The position numbers and the translations under genes are program-made. From contig NZ_ML137714.1 of NCBI RefSeq assembly GCF_004023625.1, positions 100,095 to 164,094 on the forward strand: a DNA stretch of 64,000 nucleotides, written 5' to 3'. Below the pieces are notes generated by a model. It saw nothing but the letters and a program-made list of their open reading frames with translations, was not told where the DNA came from and searched no databases. The DNA is from Streptomyces cavernae. GTDB taxonomy: Bacteria > Actinomycetota > Actinomycetes > Streptomycetales > Streptomycetaceae. Shown here one piece after another: positions 33,606 through 44,470 of this stretch (positions are counted from its first letter, which is position 1; the number at the start of each line of letters is the position of its first letter).

Positions 33606-35054
33606 GTGAGCGCCAACCGCCCGGCAGCCGTAGTCGTCCTCGCAGCGGGTGAGGGAACCCGTATGAAGTCGGCCACACCCAAGGTCCTGCACGAGATCTG
33701 TGGCCGTTCCCTCGTCGGTCATGTGCTCGCCGCCGCGCGCGAGTTGGAGCCGGAGAACCTGGTCGTCGTCGTGGGTCACGCGCGCGAGAAGGTGACCGCG
33801 CACCTGAACGAGATCGACGCGACGGTCCGTACCGCCGTGCAGGCGGAGCAGAACGGGACCGGGCATGCGGTTCGGATGGGGCTGGAGGAGCTGGGCGGCA
33901 GCATCGACGGCACTGTAGTGGTGGTCTGCGGTGACACCCCGCTTCTGAGTGGGGAGACGCTGCGGCAGCTTGCCGCGACGCACTCCGCCGATGGGAACGC
34001 GGTGACGGTGCTGACTGCTGAGGTTCCGGATGCGACGGGTTATGGCCGGATCGTGCGGGACGGTGTGTCCGGTGCGGTGACGGAGATCGTGGAGCACAAG
34101 GACGCGTCCGCGGCTCAGCGTGAGATCCGGGAGATCAATTCCGGGGTGTTCGCGTTCGACGGGCAGTTGCTGGCGGACGCTCTCGGCAAGGTGCGGACGG
34201 ACAACGTTCAGGGTGAGGAGTACCTGACGGATGTGCTCGGGATCCTGCGTGAGGCGGGGCATCGCGTCGGTGCGTCTGTCGCCGGGGATCATCGTGAGAT
34301 CGCCGGCATCAACAATCGTGTGCAGCTGGCGGAGGCGCGTCGGATCCTCAATGACCGGTTGCTGACTCAGGCCATGCTCGCGGGCGTCACCGTGGTGGAT
34401 CCGGCGACGACGTGGGTGGATGTGACGGTCACGTTCGAGCAGGACGCCGTGGTGCAGCCGGGTACGCAGTTGCTGGGTGCGACGCACGTGGGTGAGGGTG
34501 CCGAGGTCGGTCCCAATGTGCGGTTGAAAGACACGCATGTGGGTGCGGGGGCTCGGGTGATCAATGCGGTGGCGGACAGTGCGTTCGTGGGTCCGCAGGC
34601 GTCGGTGGGTCCGTACGCGTATCTGCGTCCGGGGTCTCATCTGGGTGTGAAGTCGAAGGTGGGTACGTACGTCGAGACGAAGAACGCGTCGATCGGTGAG
34701 GGTACGAAGGTGCCGCATTTGTCGTATGTGGGTGATGCGACGATCGGCGAGTACTCGAACATCGGTGCGGCGAGCGTGTTCGTGAACTACGACGGGCAGG
34801 ACAAACATCACACGACGGTGGGTTCCCACTGCAAGACGGGCTCGGACAATATGTTTGTGGCTCCCGTCACGGTTGGGGACGGTGCTTATACCGCTGCGGG
34901 TTCGGTGATCACAAAGGATGTGCCGCCGGGTGCGTTGGCCGTGGCCCGTGGCCAGCAGCGGAATATCGAGGGCTGGGTGGCTCGGAAGCGTCCTGGGAGT
35001 GCGGCCGCGAAGGCGGCGGAGGCGGCTTCGGGGGAGCGGTCCGAGGAGGGGTGA
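33606..35054 (+). CDS. glmU: Bifunctional UDP-GlcNAc pyrophosphorylase / GlcN-1-P acetyltransferase
   Basis: 482 residues from GTG with GAAGGG upstream; the longer open frame runs back into the tRNA and is rejected. The N-terminal uridylyltransferase domain has 'VVVLAAGEGTRMKSATPKVLHEICGRSLVGHVL' with the LxxGxGTxMxSxxPK loop. The C-terminal left-handed beta-helix of hexapeptide repeats starts near 260 and keeps the acetyltransferase segment 'YVETKNASIGEGTKVPHLSYVGDATIGEYSNIGAASVFVNYDGQDKHHT'. It supplies UDP-GlcNAc for peptidoglycan. It is the first gene of the glmU-prs-rplY-pth run. The basic, Ala-rich tail is usual in actinobacteria. Confidence 0.98.
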   Translation: MSANRPAAVVVLAAGEGTRMKSATPKVLHEICGRSLVGHVLAAARELEPENLVVVVGHAREKVTAHLNEIDATVRTAVQAEQNGTGHAVRMGLEELGGSIDGTVVVVCGDTPLLSGETLRQLAATHSADGNAVTVLTAEVPDATGYGRIVRDGVSGAVTEIVEHKDASAAQREIREINSGVFAFDGQLLADALGKVRTDNVQGEEYLTDVLGILREAGHRVGASVAGDHREIAGINNRVQLAEARRILNDRLLTQAMLAGVTVVDPATTWVDVTVTFEQDAVVQPGTQLLGATHVGEGAEVGPNVRLKDTHVGAGARVINAVADSAFVGPQASVGPYAYLRPGSHLGVKSKVGTYVETKNASIGEGTKVPHLSYVGDATIGEYSNIGAASVFVNYDGQDKHHTTVGSHCKTGSDNMFVAPVTVGDGAYTAAGSVITKDVPPGALAVARGQQRNIEGWVARKRPGSAAAKAAEAASGERSEEG

Positions 35055-35172
35055 GCTGGATGGGGCGCCTCGGGTACGGCGTACCGTAAGAGGTGCGCAT
35101 CTGTGTGCGCGCCCGCACCCCCCAGCTGAGACGACCTCTCATGCCCAGCTGAGACACCTCTAGGAGACAGTC

Positions 35173-36147
35173 GTGACCGGGATCAAGACGACCGGCGAGA
35201 AGAAGTTGATGTTCTTCTCCGGCCGCGCCCACCCCGAGCTTGCCGAGGAGGTGGCGCAGCAGCTGGGTGTCGGGGTGGTGCCGACGAAGGCGTTCGATTT
35301 CGCCAATGGTGAGATCTACATCCGGTATCAGGAGTCGGCGCGTGGTGCGGACTGTTTCTTGATGCAGAGCCATACGGCTCCGATCAACAAGTGGATCATG
35401 GAACAGTTGATCATGATTGATGCTCTGAAGCGGGCTTCCGCTCGGAGCATCACCGTGATTGTTCCGTTCTACGGTTACGCCCGTCAGGACAAGAAGCACC
35501 GGGGACGTGAACCGATCTCGGCGCGTCTGATCGCGGATCTGATGAAGACGGCGGGTGCGGACCGGATCCTCACGGTGGATCTGCACACGGACCAGATCCA
35601 GGGTTTCTTCGACGGTCCGGTGGACCATCTGTTCGCGTTGCCGCTGCTGGCGGACTACGTGGGGACGAAGGTGGACCGGGAGAAGCTGACGGTGGTGTCT
35701 CCGGACGCGGGCCGGGTGCGGGTGGCGGACCGGTACTGCGACCGGCTGGGTGCGCCGCTGGCGATCGTGCACAAGCGGCGTGACAAGGACGTGGCGAACC
35801 AGGTCACGGTGCATGAGGTGGTCGGTGATGTGCGGGGCCGGGTGTGTGTGCTGGTCGATGACATGATCGACACGGGTGGCACGATCGTGGCTGCGGCGGA
35901 GGCGTTGTTCGCGCACGGTGCGGAGGACGTGATAGTGACGGCGACGCATGGTGTGCTGTCCGGTCCGGCGGCGGACCGGTTGAAGAACTCGAAGATCAGT
36001 GAGTTCGTGTTCACGAATACGCTGCCGACGCCGGCGGAGTTGGAGCTGGACAAGATCACGGTGTTGTCGATCGCGCCGACGATCGCGAGTGCGGTGCGTG
36101 AGGTGTTCGAGGACGGTTCGGTGACGAGCCTGTTCGACGAGCAGTAG
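35173..36147 (+). CDS. prs: Ribose-phosphate diphosphokinase (PRPP synthetase)
   Basis: 324 residues from GTG with TAGGAGA 5-6 nt upstream. It makes PRPP from ribose 5-phosphate and ATP for nucleotide, His and Trp synthesis. Class I marks are 'FANGEIYIRYQESARGADCFLMQSH', 'YGYARQDKKHRGREPISARL' (ATP loop), 'DLHTDQIQGFF', 'KRRDKD' and the PRPP-binding loop 'VLVDDMIDTGGTI'. Gene order with glmU is conserved across Gram-positive bacteria. The 118-bp gap before it contains a duplicated CCCAGCTGAGAC element. Confidence 0.98.
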   Translation: MTGIKTTGEKKLMFFSGRAHPELAEEVAQQLGVGVVPTKAFDFANGEIYIRYQESARGADCFLMQSHTAPINKWIMEQLIMIDALKRASARSITVIVPFYGYARQDKKHRGREPISARLIADLMKTAGADRILTVDLHTDQIQGFFDGPVDHLFALPLLADYVGTKVDREKLTVVSPDAGRVRVADRYCDRLGAPLAIVHKRRDKDVANQVTVHEVVGDVRGRVCVLVDDMIDTGGTIVAAAEALFAHGAEDVIVTATHGVLSGPAADRLKNSKISEFVFTNTLPTPAELELDKITVLSIAPTIASAVREVFEDGSVTSLFDEQ

Positions 36148-36228
36148 GCCTGTGTGAGCGGCGGTAGGCGCGGGTGAGTGTGCCCCTCGCCGAGGCTTCC
36201 GTAGCTGTCGGGTAGATCGATTTCTTGT

Positions 36229-36279
36229 GCGGCCTCCCTGCCGAGTAGTCTGTTGCAGTTGCTCGGCGAGGGAGGCCGC
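36229..36279. promoter_or_regulatory. Long inverted repeat upstream of rplY
   Basis: Arms 36229-36245 and 36262-36279 pair over 17 bp with one bulged G, around a 16-nt loop that contains TAGTCT. It lies about 105 bp before the rplY start. It may be the prs terminator, an rplY 5'-leader stem, or an operator around a -10 element (TAGTCT with TTGTGC 15 bp upstream). Confidence 0.6.
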
Positions 36280-36385
36280 GCCTGTTGTTCGGGTGCGGTT
36301 GTCCGTTATCGACGCGCTCTTCGTAGCAGGCCGTTCGTTGGCCGGGTGACCTGTCCGTTATTCGCCCCTACGAGGAGTGATGAGC

Positions 36386-36982
36386 ATGTCCGAGGTGAAG
36401 CTCGCTGCCGAGACCCGTACCGAGTTCGGTAAGGGTGCCGCGCGTCGTATTCGTCGTGCGAGCAAGGTTCCGGGTGTTCTGTACGGTCACGGTTCGGACC
36501 CGCTGCACCTGACGCTGCCGGGTCACGACCTGCTGCTGGCGCTGCGTACGCCGAACGTTCTGATTTCGCTGAGCATCGACGGTAAGTCGAACGAGCTGGC
36601 GATTCCGAAGGCCGTTCAGCGTGACGCGGTGAAGGGTTTCCTGGAGCACGTGGACCTGCTGCTGGTGAAGCGCGGCGAAAAGGTCAACGTGGAGATTCCG
36701 GTGCACACCGAGGGTGAGCTGGCGCCGGGTGGCAACCTGCTGGAGCACGTGCTGAACGCGCTGCCGGTGGAGGCCGAGGCCACGCACATCCCCGAGTCGG
36801 TCTCCGTTTCGGTCGAGGGTCTTGCGGCCGGCGCTTCGGTGCTGGCGAAGGACATCGCGCTGCCGTCGGGTGTTTCGCTGGCGGTCGAGGAGGATGCTGT
36901 GGTCCTCCAGGTGCTGGCCGCGCAGGCCGAGGAGGCGCCTGAGGGTGCCGAGGAGGCGGGCGAAGAGGGTCCCGAGGCCTGA
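36386..36982 (+). CDS. rplY: 50S ribosomal protein bL25 (CTC form)
   Basis: 198 residues from ATG 36386, 8 nt after GAGGAG; two ATG/GTG codons 6-9 nt upstream sit too close to that site. The N-terminal L25 5S-rRNA-binding domain reads 'VKLAAETRTEFGKGAARRIRRASKVPGVLYGHGSDPLHLTLPGHDLLLAL'. The C-terminal TL5/CTC beta domain follows ('EKVNVEIPVHTEGELAPGGNLLEHVLNALPVEAEATHIPESVSVSVEGLAAGASVLAKDIALPSGV'), with an acidic Glu/Ala-rich tail. The CTC family is linked to general stress in other Gram-positives. It is 81 bp upstream of pth. Confidence 0.97.
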   Translation: MSEVKLAAETRTEFGKGAARRIRRASKVPGVLYGHGSDPLHLTLPGHDLLLALRTPNVLISLSIDGKSNELAIPKAVQRDAVKGFLEHVDLLLVKRGEKVNVEIPVHTEGELAPGGNLLEHVLNALPVEAEATHIPESVSVSVEGLAAGASVLAKDIALPSGVSLAVEEDAVVLQVLAAQAEEAPEGAEEAGEEGPEA

Positions 36983-37063
36983 TCGCCGGTTTCTTCACTG
37001 TCGTTCGTCAGCCGCCGTTCCCTTTGTGGGGCGGCGGCTGGCGCGTATCAAGGAGATGTGGAC

Positions 37064-37660
37064 GTGACGACCGACGCCAATGCGCCCTGGCTGATCGTCG
37101 GGCTGGGCAATCCGGGGTCCGAGTACGCCATGAACCGGCACAACGTGGGGTTCATGGTGGTGGATCTGCTGGCGGGGCGGGTCGGGGGGAGGTTCAAGCG
37201 GGCTCAGAAAGCGCAGGCGCAGGTTGTCGAGGGGCGTATTGGTGCTCCTGGTCCGGAGAACCGGCGGGTGATTCTGGCGAAGCCGATGTCGTTCATGAAT
37301 CTGTCGGGTGGTCCGGTGAACGCGCTGCGGGAGTTCTACAAGGTGCCGACGGCGCAGGTTGTGGCGGTTCATGATGAGCTGGACATCGATTACGGGGTGT
37401 TGCGGCTGAAGCTGGGTGGTGGCGACAACGGTCACAACGGGTTGAAGTCGATGACGAAAGTGATGGGGTCGGGGTATCACCGGGTGCGGTTCGGGATCGG
37501 GCGCCCGCCGGGTCGGATGCAGGTCGCGGATTTTGTGTTGAGGGATTTTTCGTCGGCGGAGCGCAAGGAGTTGGACTTCTTCGTGGACCGGGCGGCGGAT
37601 TCGGTGGAGTGCCTGGTGACGGAGGGGTTGGAGCGGGCGCAGAGCGCGTACAACTCCTGA
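37064..37660 (+). CDS. pth: Peptidyl-tRNA hydrolase
   Basis: 198 residues from GTG 37064, 7 nt after AGGAGA; the GTG at 37058 is too close to that site. It releases peptides from prematurely dropped peptidyl-tRNA. Signatures are '[28 protein letters not shown]' with the catalytic His in RHNVGF, '[13 protein letters not shown]', '[32 protein letters not shown]' with catalytic Asp, and '[13 protein letters not shown]'. It is the usual partner of rplY. Confidence 0.97.
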   Translation: MTTDANAPWLIVGLGNPGSEYAMNRHNVGFMVVDLLAGRVGGRFKRAQKAQAQVVEGRIGAPGPENRRVILAKPMSFMNLSGGPVNALREFYKVPTAQVVAVHDELDIDYGVLRLKLGGGDNGHNGLKSMTKVMGSGYHRVRFGIGRPPGRMQVADFVLRDFSSAERKELDFFVDRAADSVECLVTEGLERAQSAYNS

Positions 37661-37747
37661 GGGTCCGGTGGGGCTGGTTCGGGTGGGAGAGTGGCCCGTG
37701 CCACTCTGGCTTGACCCGGCGCAGCGCTATGGCCAAGGATCGCGGCC

Positions 37748-38221
37748 ATGCCAAAAGTGAACGGTCCGCTCCGGATCAGCGTGCGTGGTGCGGCGGCGGT
37801 GCTGGCCGCGCTGCTGCTGGCGTCCGCGGTGTGGGCTTCCTGGGGCACGGCTCAGTACGTGGTGCTGACCAAGGGGCGGGAGCGCGGCACCATGACGGTG
37901 CAGCGCTGTGGTGAGGAGCGTTGTACGGGTTCGTACGCACCGCTGTCGCCGGGGTCGCAGCCGCGTTCTCGTGTGGTCATCGATCGGTCGATCTCCGAGG
38001 AACAGGGTGAGAAGATCCCGGTCACGGTGAAGCCGAGCTCTGATGAGGTGGTTCGTTCCGGTTTTACCGGTCTGTTCCATGCCCTGGTGCCGTTGGGTGG
38101 TGCGCTGGTCCTCGCGGCGGTGCTGGTGGCGGGCACGCTGCGCAAGACGCAGGTGGGGTGGGCGATGGCGGGTGCGGGGGCGACGTTGCTGACCGCCTCG
38201 TACGTGACGCTGGTCTGGTAG
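37748..38221 (+). CDS. Hypothetical membrane protein, three TM
   Basis: 157 residues. The first hydrophobic segment (about 13-35) is followed by a ~70-residue extracytoplasmic loop with a Cys pair (RCGEERC) and then two more spans (~108-130 and ~136-156). The overall pattern resembles small Streptomyces DUF-type membrane proteins; no function is recognised. It follows pth by 87 bp and ends at a hairpin terminator, so it may be the last gene of the glmU run or separately expressed. Confidence 0.75.
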   Translation: MPKVNGPLRISVRGAAAVLAALLLASAVWASWGTAQYVVLTKGRERGTMTVQRCGEERCTGSYAPLSPGSQPRSRVVIDRSISEEQGEKIPVTVKPSSDEVVRSGFTGLFHALVPLGGALVLAAVLVAGTLRKTQVGWAMAGAGATLLTASYVTLVW

Positions 38222-38243
38222 GCGGGGCCTGACCGCAACGGGG

Positions 38244-38277
38244 ACCGGCCCGCGCGGGATCTCCCGTGCGGGCCGGT
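38244..38277. terminator. 15-bp hairpin between convergent membrane-protein and ppc genes
   Basis: A stem 38244-38258 / 38263-38277 (one G-T pair) encloses loop ATCT. It is 23 bp after the stop at 38221. Confidence 0.85.
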
Positions 38278-38280
38278 TCG

Positions 38281-38389
38281 GCGGTTCTTCCGTGGGTCAG
38301 CTGTTCTTCCGCGGCTCGGCGTTCCTCCGCGGTTCGGCGGTTCTTCCGCGGCTGGGCGTTCTTCCGCGGTTCGGCGGTTCTTCCGTGGG

Positions 38390-38398
<9 letters not shown>
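38281..38398. repeat. 18-19-bp degenerate repeat running into the ppc stop codon
   Basis: About six units of the form GGTTCTTCCGCGGTTCGGC alternate with CGTTCTTCCGCGGCTGGG variants. The last unit (GTTCTTCCGTGGGTCAGC) includes the ppc stop codon at 38390-38392. The first and last units are nearly identical. Confidence 0.88.
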
Positions 38399-41122
<2,724 letters not shown>

Positions 41123-41336
41123 AGGTGCGGCTCCTTGCAGTGTTGAAGCTCGTCCGGGAGGGAACCCGGTCGGCCTGGGGCCTGTCGGCCTTGTGGGGGC
41201 CTGTCGGCTTTTAGGGAGGGTGCATCCGGGAAGAAAACAGAGCGGACCGCGCTGTCCGAACCGCCTCCAAGGATATGTGGCGGGTCCGGACGCGCAGACG
41301 ACGGGCTCTTGCCGCCGGGCCCGGTACTGCCATACT

Positions 41337-41363
41337 TACGACGCCGTAGGTTACGGAACCGTA
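41337..41363. promoter_or_regulatory. Paired TACG/CGTA palindromes upstream of the desaturase operon
   Basis: TACG-ACGC-CGTA (41337-41348) and the perfect TACGGAACCGTA (41352-41363) have centres 15 bp apart. They lie 65-90 bp before the desaturase ATG and next to the promoter-like CATACT at 41331. They are a good candidate operator for the co-transcribed TetR. Confidence 0.68.
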
Positions 41364-41427
41364 GGAAGTTGAAGGTCCGTGGCCGGGCATCTGTCGCAAC
41401 CCTCGAAACCCCACAGGGGACGCCCCT

Positions 41428-42438
41428 ATGACCACGCGCTCCGATGTGATCGACGACGCCCCGAAGGCGACCAACGACACTGAGCTCCCGTCCGCCACGC
41501 TGGGCGGTGAGCGGAAGCGGTCGATCGAGCAGATCACGCTTCTTCTCTTCATCACCGTCCCGTTCCTGGCACTTGTCGCGGCGGTGCCGCTGGCCTGGGG
41601 CTGGGGGGTGAGCTGGCTGGACCTGGGTCTGCTGGTCTTCTTCTATTTCCTCGGCTGCCACGGCATCACGATCGGTTTCCACCGCTACTTCACGCACGGT
41701 TCCTTCAAGGCCAAGCGGCCACTGCGGATCGCTTTGGCGATCGCGGGTTCGCTGGCGGTGGAAGGTCCGCTGGTGCGCTGGGTGGCGGACCATCGCAAGC
41801 ACCACAAGTTCTCCGACGCGGAGGGTGACCCGCACTCGCCGTGGCGCTACGGGGAGACGATCCCGGCCCTGCTGAAGGGCCTGTGGTGGGCGCATGTCGC
41901 CTGGATGTTCGATGAGGAGCAGACGCCGCAGGACAAGTACGCGCCGGATCTGATCAAGGACCCGATGATTCGTGCGATCTCCCGGCAGTTCGTGTTGTGG
42001 ACCGTGGTGTCGCTGGCGCTGCCGGCGCTGATCGGTGGTCTGGTGACGATGTCCTGGTGGGGCGCGTTCACCGGGTTCTTCTGGGGGTCGCTCGTCCGGG
42101 TGGCTTTGCTGCATCACGTGACGTGGTCGATCAACTCGATCTGTCACGCGGTGGGCAAGCGGCCGTTCAAGTCGCGCGACCGGTCGGGCAATGTGTGGTG
42201 GCTGGCGGTGCTGTCGTGCGGTGAGTCGTGGCACAACCTGCACCACGCGGATCCGACATCGGCGCGGCACGGTGTGGAGCGGGGGCAGGTGGACTCCTCG
42301 GCGCGGATCATCCGCTGGTTCGAACGGTTCGGTTGGGCGTACGACGTGCGCTGGCCGTCACGCTCGCGTATCGATTCGCGTCGCAACTCGGATGAGGAGA
42401 GCTCCCGGCGGAAGAAGGTGACTGCAGAGGCGGCATGA
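41428..42438 (+). CDS. Membrane acyl-CoA (delta-9 type) fatty acid desaturase
   Basis: 336 residues. It introduces a double bond into membrane acyl chains using a di-iron centre. All three His boxes are present: HRYFTH ('GFHRYFTHGSF'), HRKHH ('VADHRKHHKFSD') and HNLHH ('ESWHNLHHADP'). Four hydrophobic segments flank them at about 38-75 and 165-215. The C-terminal tail is Arg/Ser/Glu-rich. The stop overlaps the TetR start (ATGA), so the two genes form a coupled operon. Homologous Streptomyces pairs are regulated by the TetR protein in response to acyl-CoA state (inference here). Confidence 0.95.
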   Translation: MTTRSDVIDDAPKATNDTELPSATLGGERKRSIEQITLLLFITVPFLALVAAVPLAWGWGVSWLDLGLLVFFYFLGCHGITIGFHRYFTHGSFKAKRPLRIALAIAGSLAVEGPLVRWVADHRKHHKFSDAEGDPHSPWRYGETIPALLKGLWWAHVAWMFDEEQTPQDKYAPDLIKDPMIRAISRQFVLWTVVSLALPALIGGLVTMSWWGAFTGFFWGSLVRVALLHHVTWSINSICHAVGKRPFKSRDRSGNVWWLAVLSCGESWHNLHHADPTSARHGVERGQVDSSARIIRWFERFGWAYDVRWPSRSRIDSRRNSDEESSRRKKVTAEAA

Positions 42439-43112
42439 TTGACGGCGTGGCGACCGACTCCAGCAGTACCCCGAGCAACGACAAGCCGCGGCGTACGCGC
42501 CGTACCCGGATGACCGGTGCGGAGCGCCGTCAGCAGTTGCTGGAGATCGGTCGCACCCTTTTCGCCGCGAAGGGCTTCGAGGGCACGTCGGTGGAGGAGA
42601 TCGCGGCGAAGGCCGGGGTGTCCAAGCCGGTGGTGTACGAGCACTTCGGTGGCAAGGAGGGGCTGTACGCGGTGGTGGTGGACCGTGAGATGAGGCGTCT
42701 GCTGGACATGGTGACGAGTTCCCTCACCGCCGGTCATCCTCGCGAACTGTGTGAACAGGCGGCGTTCGCGCTCCTTGACTACATCGAGGAGTACACGGAC
42801 GGTTTCCGCATCCTGGTCCGTGACTCCCCCATTCCGCAGTCGACGGGTTCGTTCGCGTCGCTGATCTCGGACATCGCCACGCAGGTGGAGGACATTCTGG
42901 GCCGCGAGTTCAAGAGCCGCGGTTTCGATCCGAAGCTGGCGCCGCTGTATGCGCAGGCGCTGGTGGGGATGGTCGCGCTGACGGGCCAGTGGTGGCTGGA
43001 CGTGCGCCGGCCGAAGAAGGCGGAGGTGGCGGCGCATCTGGTGAACCTGGCGTGGCACGGGCTGGACGGTCTGGAGCAGAAGCCCCGGCTGATCGGGCAC
43101 CGGAAGAGTTGA
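42435..43112 (+). CDS. TetR-family regulator of the desaturase operon
   Basis: 225 residues, ATG overlapping the desaturase stop. A polar basic leader (~25 residues, 'KPRRTRRTRMTGAERRQQLL') precedes the HTH 'EIGRTLFAAKGFEGTSVEEIAAKAGVSKPVVYEHFGGKEGLYAVVVDREM'. The C-terminal domain ('LCEQAAFALLDYIEEYTDGFRILVRDSP', 'QALVGMVALTGQWWLDVRRPKK') has the shape of fatty-acid-responsive TetR proteins. It is the likely repressor of its own operon through the palindromes at 41337-41363. Confidence 0.93.
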   Translation: MIDGVATDSSSTPSNDKPRRTRRTRMTGAERRQQLLEIGRTLFAAKGFEGTSVEEIAAKAGVSKPVVYEHFGGKEGLYAVVVDREMRRLLDMVTSSLTAGHPRELCEQAAFALLDYIEEYTDGFRILVRDSPIPQSTGSFASLISDIATQVEDILGREFKSRGFDPKLAPLYAQALVGMVALTGQWWLDVRRPKKAEVAAHLVNLAWHGLDGLEQKPRLIGHRKS

Positions 43113-43179
43113 GTCTGCCGGCCCGTGGCCCTCGTCCGGCGGGTGCGGTGCCCTGCGGGGTCCTCCTCGGCCGGACTTC

Positions 43180-43545
43180 TCAGCCGCGCGGCTCCAGGAA
43201 CTCGAGCCGGTTGCCCACCGGGTCCTCGGAGTAGAAGCGCTTGTGTCCGGGGAGGTTGTCGTCCCAGGTGACGGACGCGCCCTTGTCCCGCAGTCGCGCG
43301 GCGTACGCCTCGATCCCCGTGACCCTGAGGCCCGGGTGGGCCTTCTTGGCGGGGCGGAAGTCCGCCTCGACACCGATGTGCAGTTGAACGAACCCGGCCT
43401 CGAACCAGCAGCCCCCGCGGGCGGCCAGGACGGGCGGCTTGGGGATCTCCGTCATGCCGAGGACGTCGATGCAGTAGGCGCGCAGGAGGTCCTCGGATCC
43501 GGGCGGGGCGGCGAGCTGGACGTGGTCGACGGCGACGAGCATCAT
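43180..43545 (-). CDS. VOC/glyoxalase-fold protein
   Basis: 121 residues from ATG 43545, which overlaps the tam stop (ATGA). It has a vicinal-oxygen-chelate pattern: 'LVAVDHVQLAAPPGSEDLLRAYCIDVLGMTEIPKPPVLAARGGCWFEAGFVQLHIGVE' and 'DNLPGHKRFYSEDPVGNRLEFLEPRG', two beta-alpha-beta-beta-beta modules with candidate metal ligands His8, His56 and Glu116. The substrate is unknown. Coupling to tam suggests co-regulation by TamR. Confidence 0.9.
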   Translation of the reverse strand: MMLVAVDHVQLAAPPGSEDLLRAYCIDVLGMTEIPKPPVLAARGGCWFEAGFVQLHIGVEADFRPAKKAHPGLRVTGIEAYAARLRDKGASVTWDDNLPGHKRFYSEDPVGNRLEFLEPRG

Positions 43546-44357
43546 GCGCCCCCGCCCTTGCGGGCCACCGCGAAAATGCGGCGGAACGGGAAGACTGTGC
43601 CGTGCGGTCCGGGCGGGTAGGCCTGGCGCAGGGCCGCCGCGTACTCGGTGACGAACTCCTCGGCGTCCGCGCCCAGCTCCGTGAGGACGGGGCGCAGCCC
43701 GGTGCCCTTCACCCAGTCCAGCACCGGGTCCTCGCCCTGCAGCAGATGCAGGTAGGTGGTCTCCCAGACGTCGGCCTCGCAGCCGAGGTCCGTGAGGGCC
43801 GTCAGATAGGCGTCGGGGGTGCGGACGGCGTCGTCGTGGCGGAGAGTGTGTGCCAGGCGGTCCTTCCAGCGCGCCGAGTGGGCGATGCGGCGCATCAGCT
43901 GGTGGCTGGGCGAGTCGAAGTTGCCGGGGACCTGGAAGGCGAAGGTGCCGCCGGGTGCGAGGGCGTCCACCCAGGCCGGGAAGGAGTCGGTGTGGCCGGG
44001 CACCCACTGGAGCAGGGCGTTGCTGAAGATCAGGTCGTACGGCTGGGTGGGCGCCCAGTCGGCCGCGTCGGCCTCGGCGAAGTCCAGCCGTCCGCCGCCC
44101 GGGGTGGGGCCGGCGTGTCGCGCCGCGCGGCCGAGCATCTCGGGCGAGTTGTCGAGGCCGGTGATGTGGGCGGTGGGCCAGCGTTCGGCGAGCAGCACGG
44201 TGACGTTGCCGGGGCCGCAGCCGAGGTCGGCGATGCGGGGTGGGTCACCGGGGAGGTCGGGGACGCGGGCGAGGAGGTCGATGAAGGGGCGGGCTCGGTG
44301 GCCGGCATGGCGCAGGTACTGGCTGGGGTCCCAGGTGGTGGGGGTGGACGCGGGCAT
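43542..44357 (-). CDS. tam: trans-Aconitate 2-methyltransferase
   Basis: 271 residues from ATG with GAGGAGG 7 nt upstream. It uses SAM to methylate trans-aconitate, an inhibitor of aconitase formed from cis-aconitate. Class I methyltransferase motif I is 'IADLGCGPGNVTVLLAERWP', motif II includes 'ITGLDNSPEML' and motif IV 'YDLIFSNALLQWVPGH'. The closing 'FPFRRIFAVARKGG' is typical of Tam. In S. coelicolor the divergent MarR protein TamR controls tam and responds to citrate, aconitates and isocitrate; the same arrangement is present here. Confidence 0.95.
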   Translation of the reverse strand: MPASTPTTWDPSQYLRHAGHRARPFIDLLARVPDLPGDPPRIADLGCGPGNVTVLLAERWPTAHITGLDNSPEMLGRAARHAGPTPGGGRLDFAEADAADWAPTQPYDLIFSNALLQWVPGHTDSFPAWVDALAPGGTFAFQVPGNFDSPSHQLMRRIAHSARWKDRLAHTLRHDDAVRTPDAYLTALTDLGCEADVWETTYLHLLQGEDPVLDWVKGTGLRPVLTELGADAEEFVTEYAAALRQAYPPGPHGTVFPFRRIFAVARKGGGA

Positions 44358-44422
44358 GGCGGGGCCTCCTCGAAGTCACCGGGCGTGCGGCTGAGGTGGG
44401 TCCACCCTCACACCCCAAGTAT

Positions 44423-44434
44423 CTTGACGTCAAG
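44423..44434. promoter_or_regulatory. TamR operator candidate between tam and tamR
   Basis: A perfect 12-bp palindrome CTTGACGTCAAG, extended as TATCTTGACGTCAAGAGA, is 36 bp before the tamR ATG and 65 bp before the tam ATG. Size and symmetry suit a MarR dimer. It sits where the characterised S. coelicolor TamR site lies. Confidence 0.8.
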
Positions 44435-44470
44435 AGACTTCACATCGACACAACCACTACACTGATCGCC

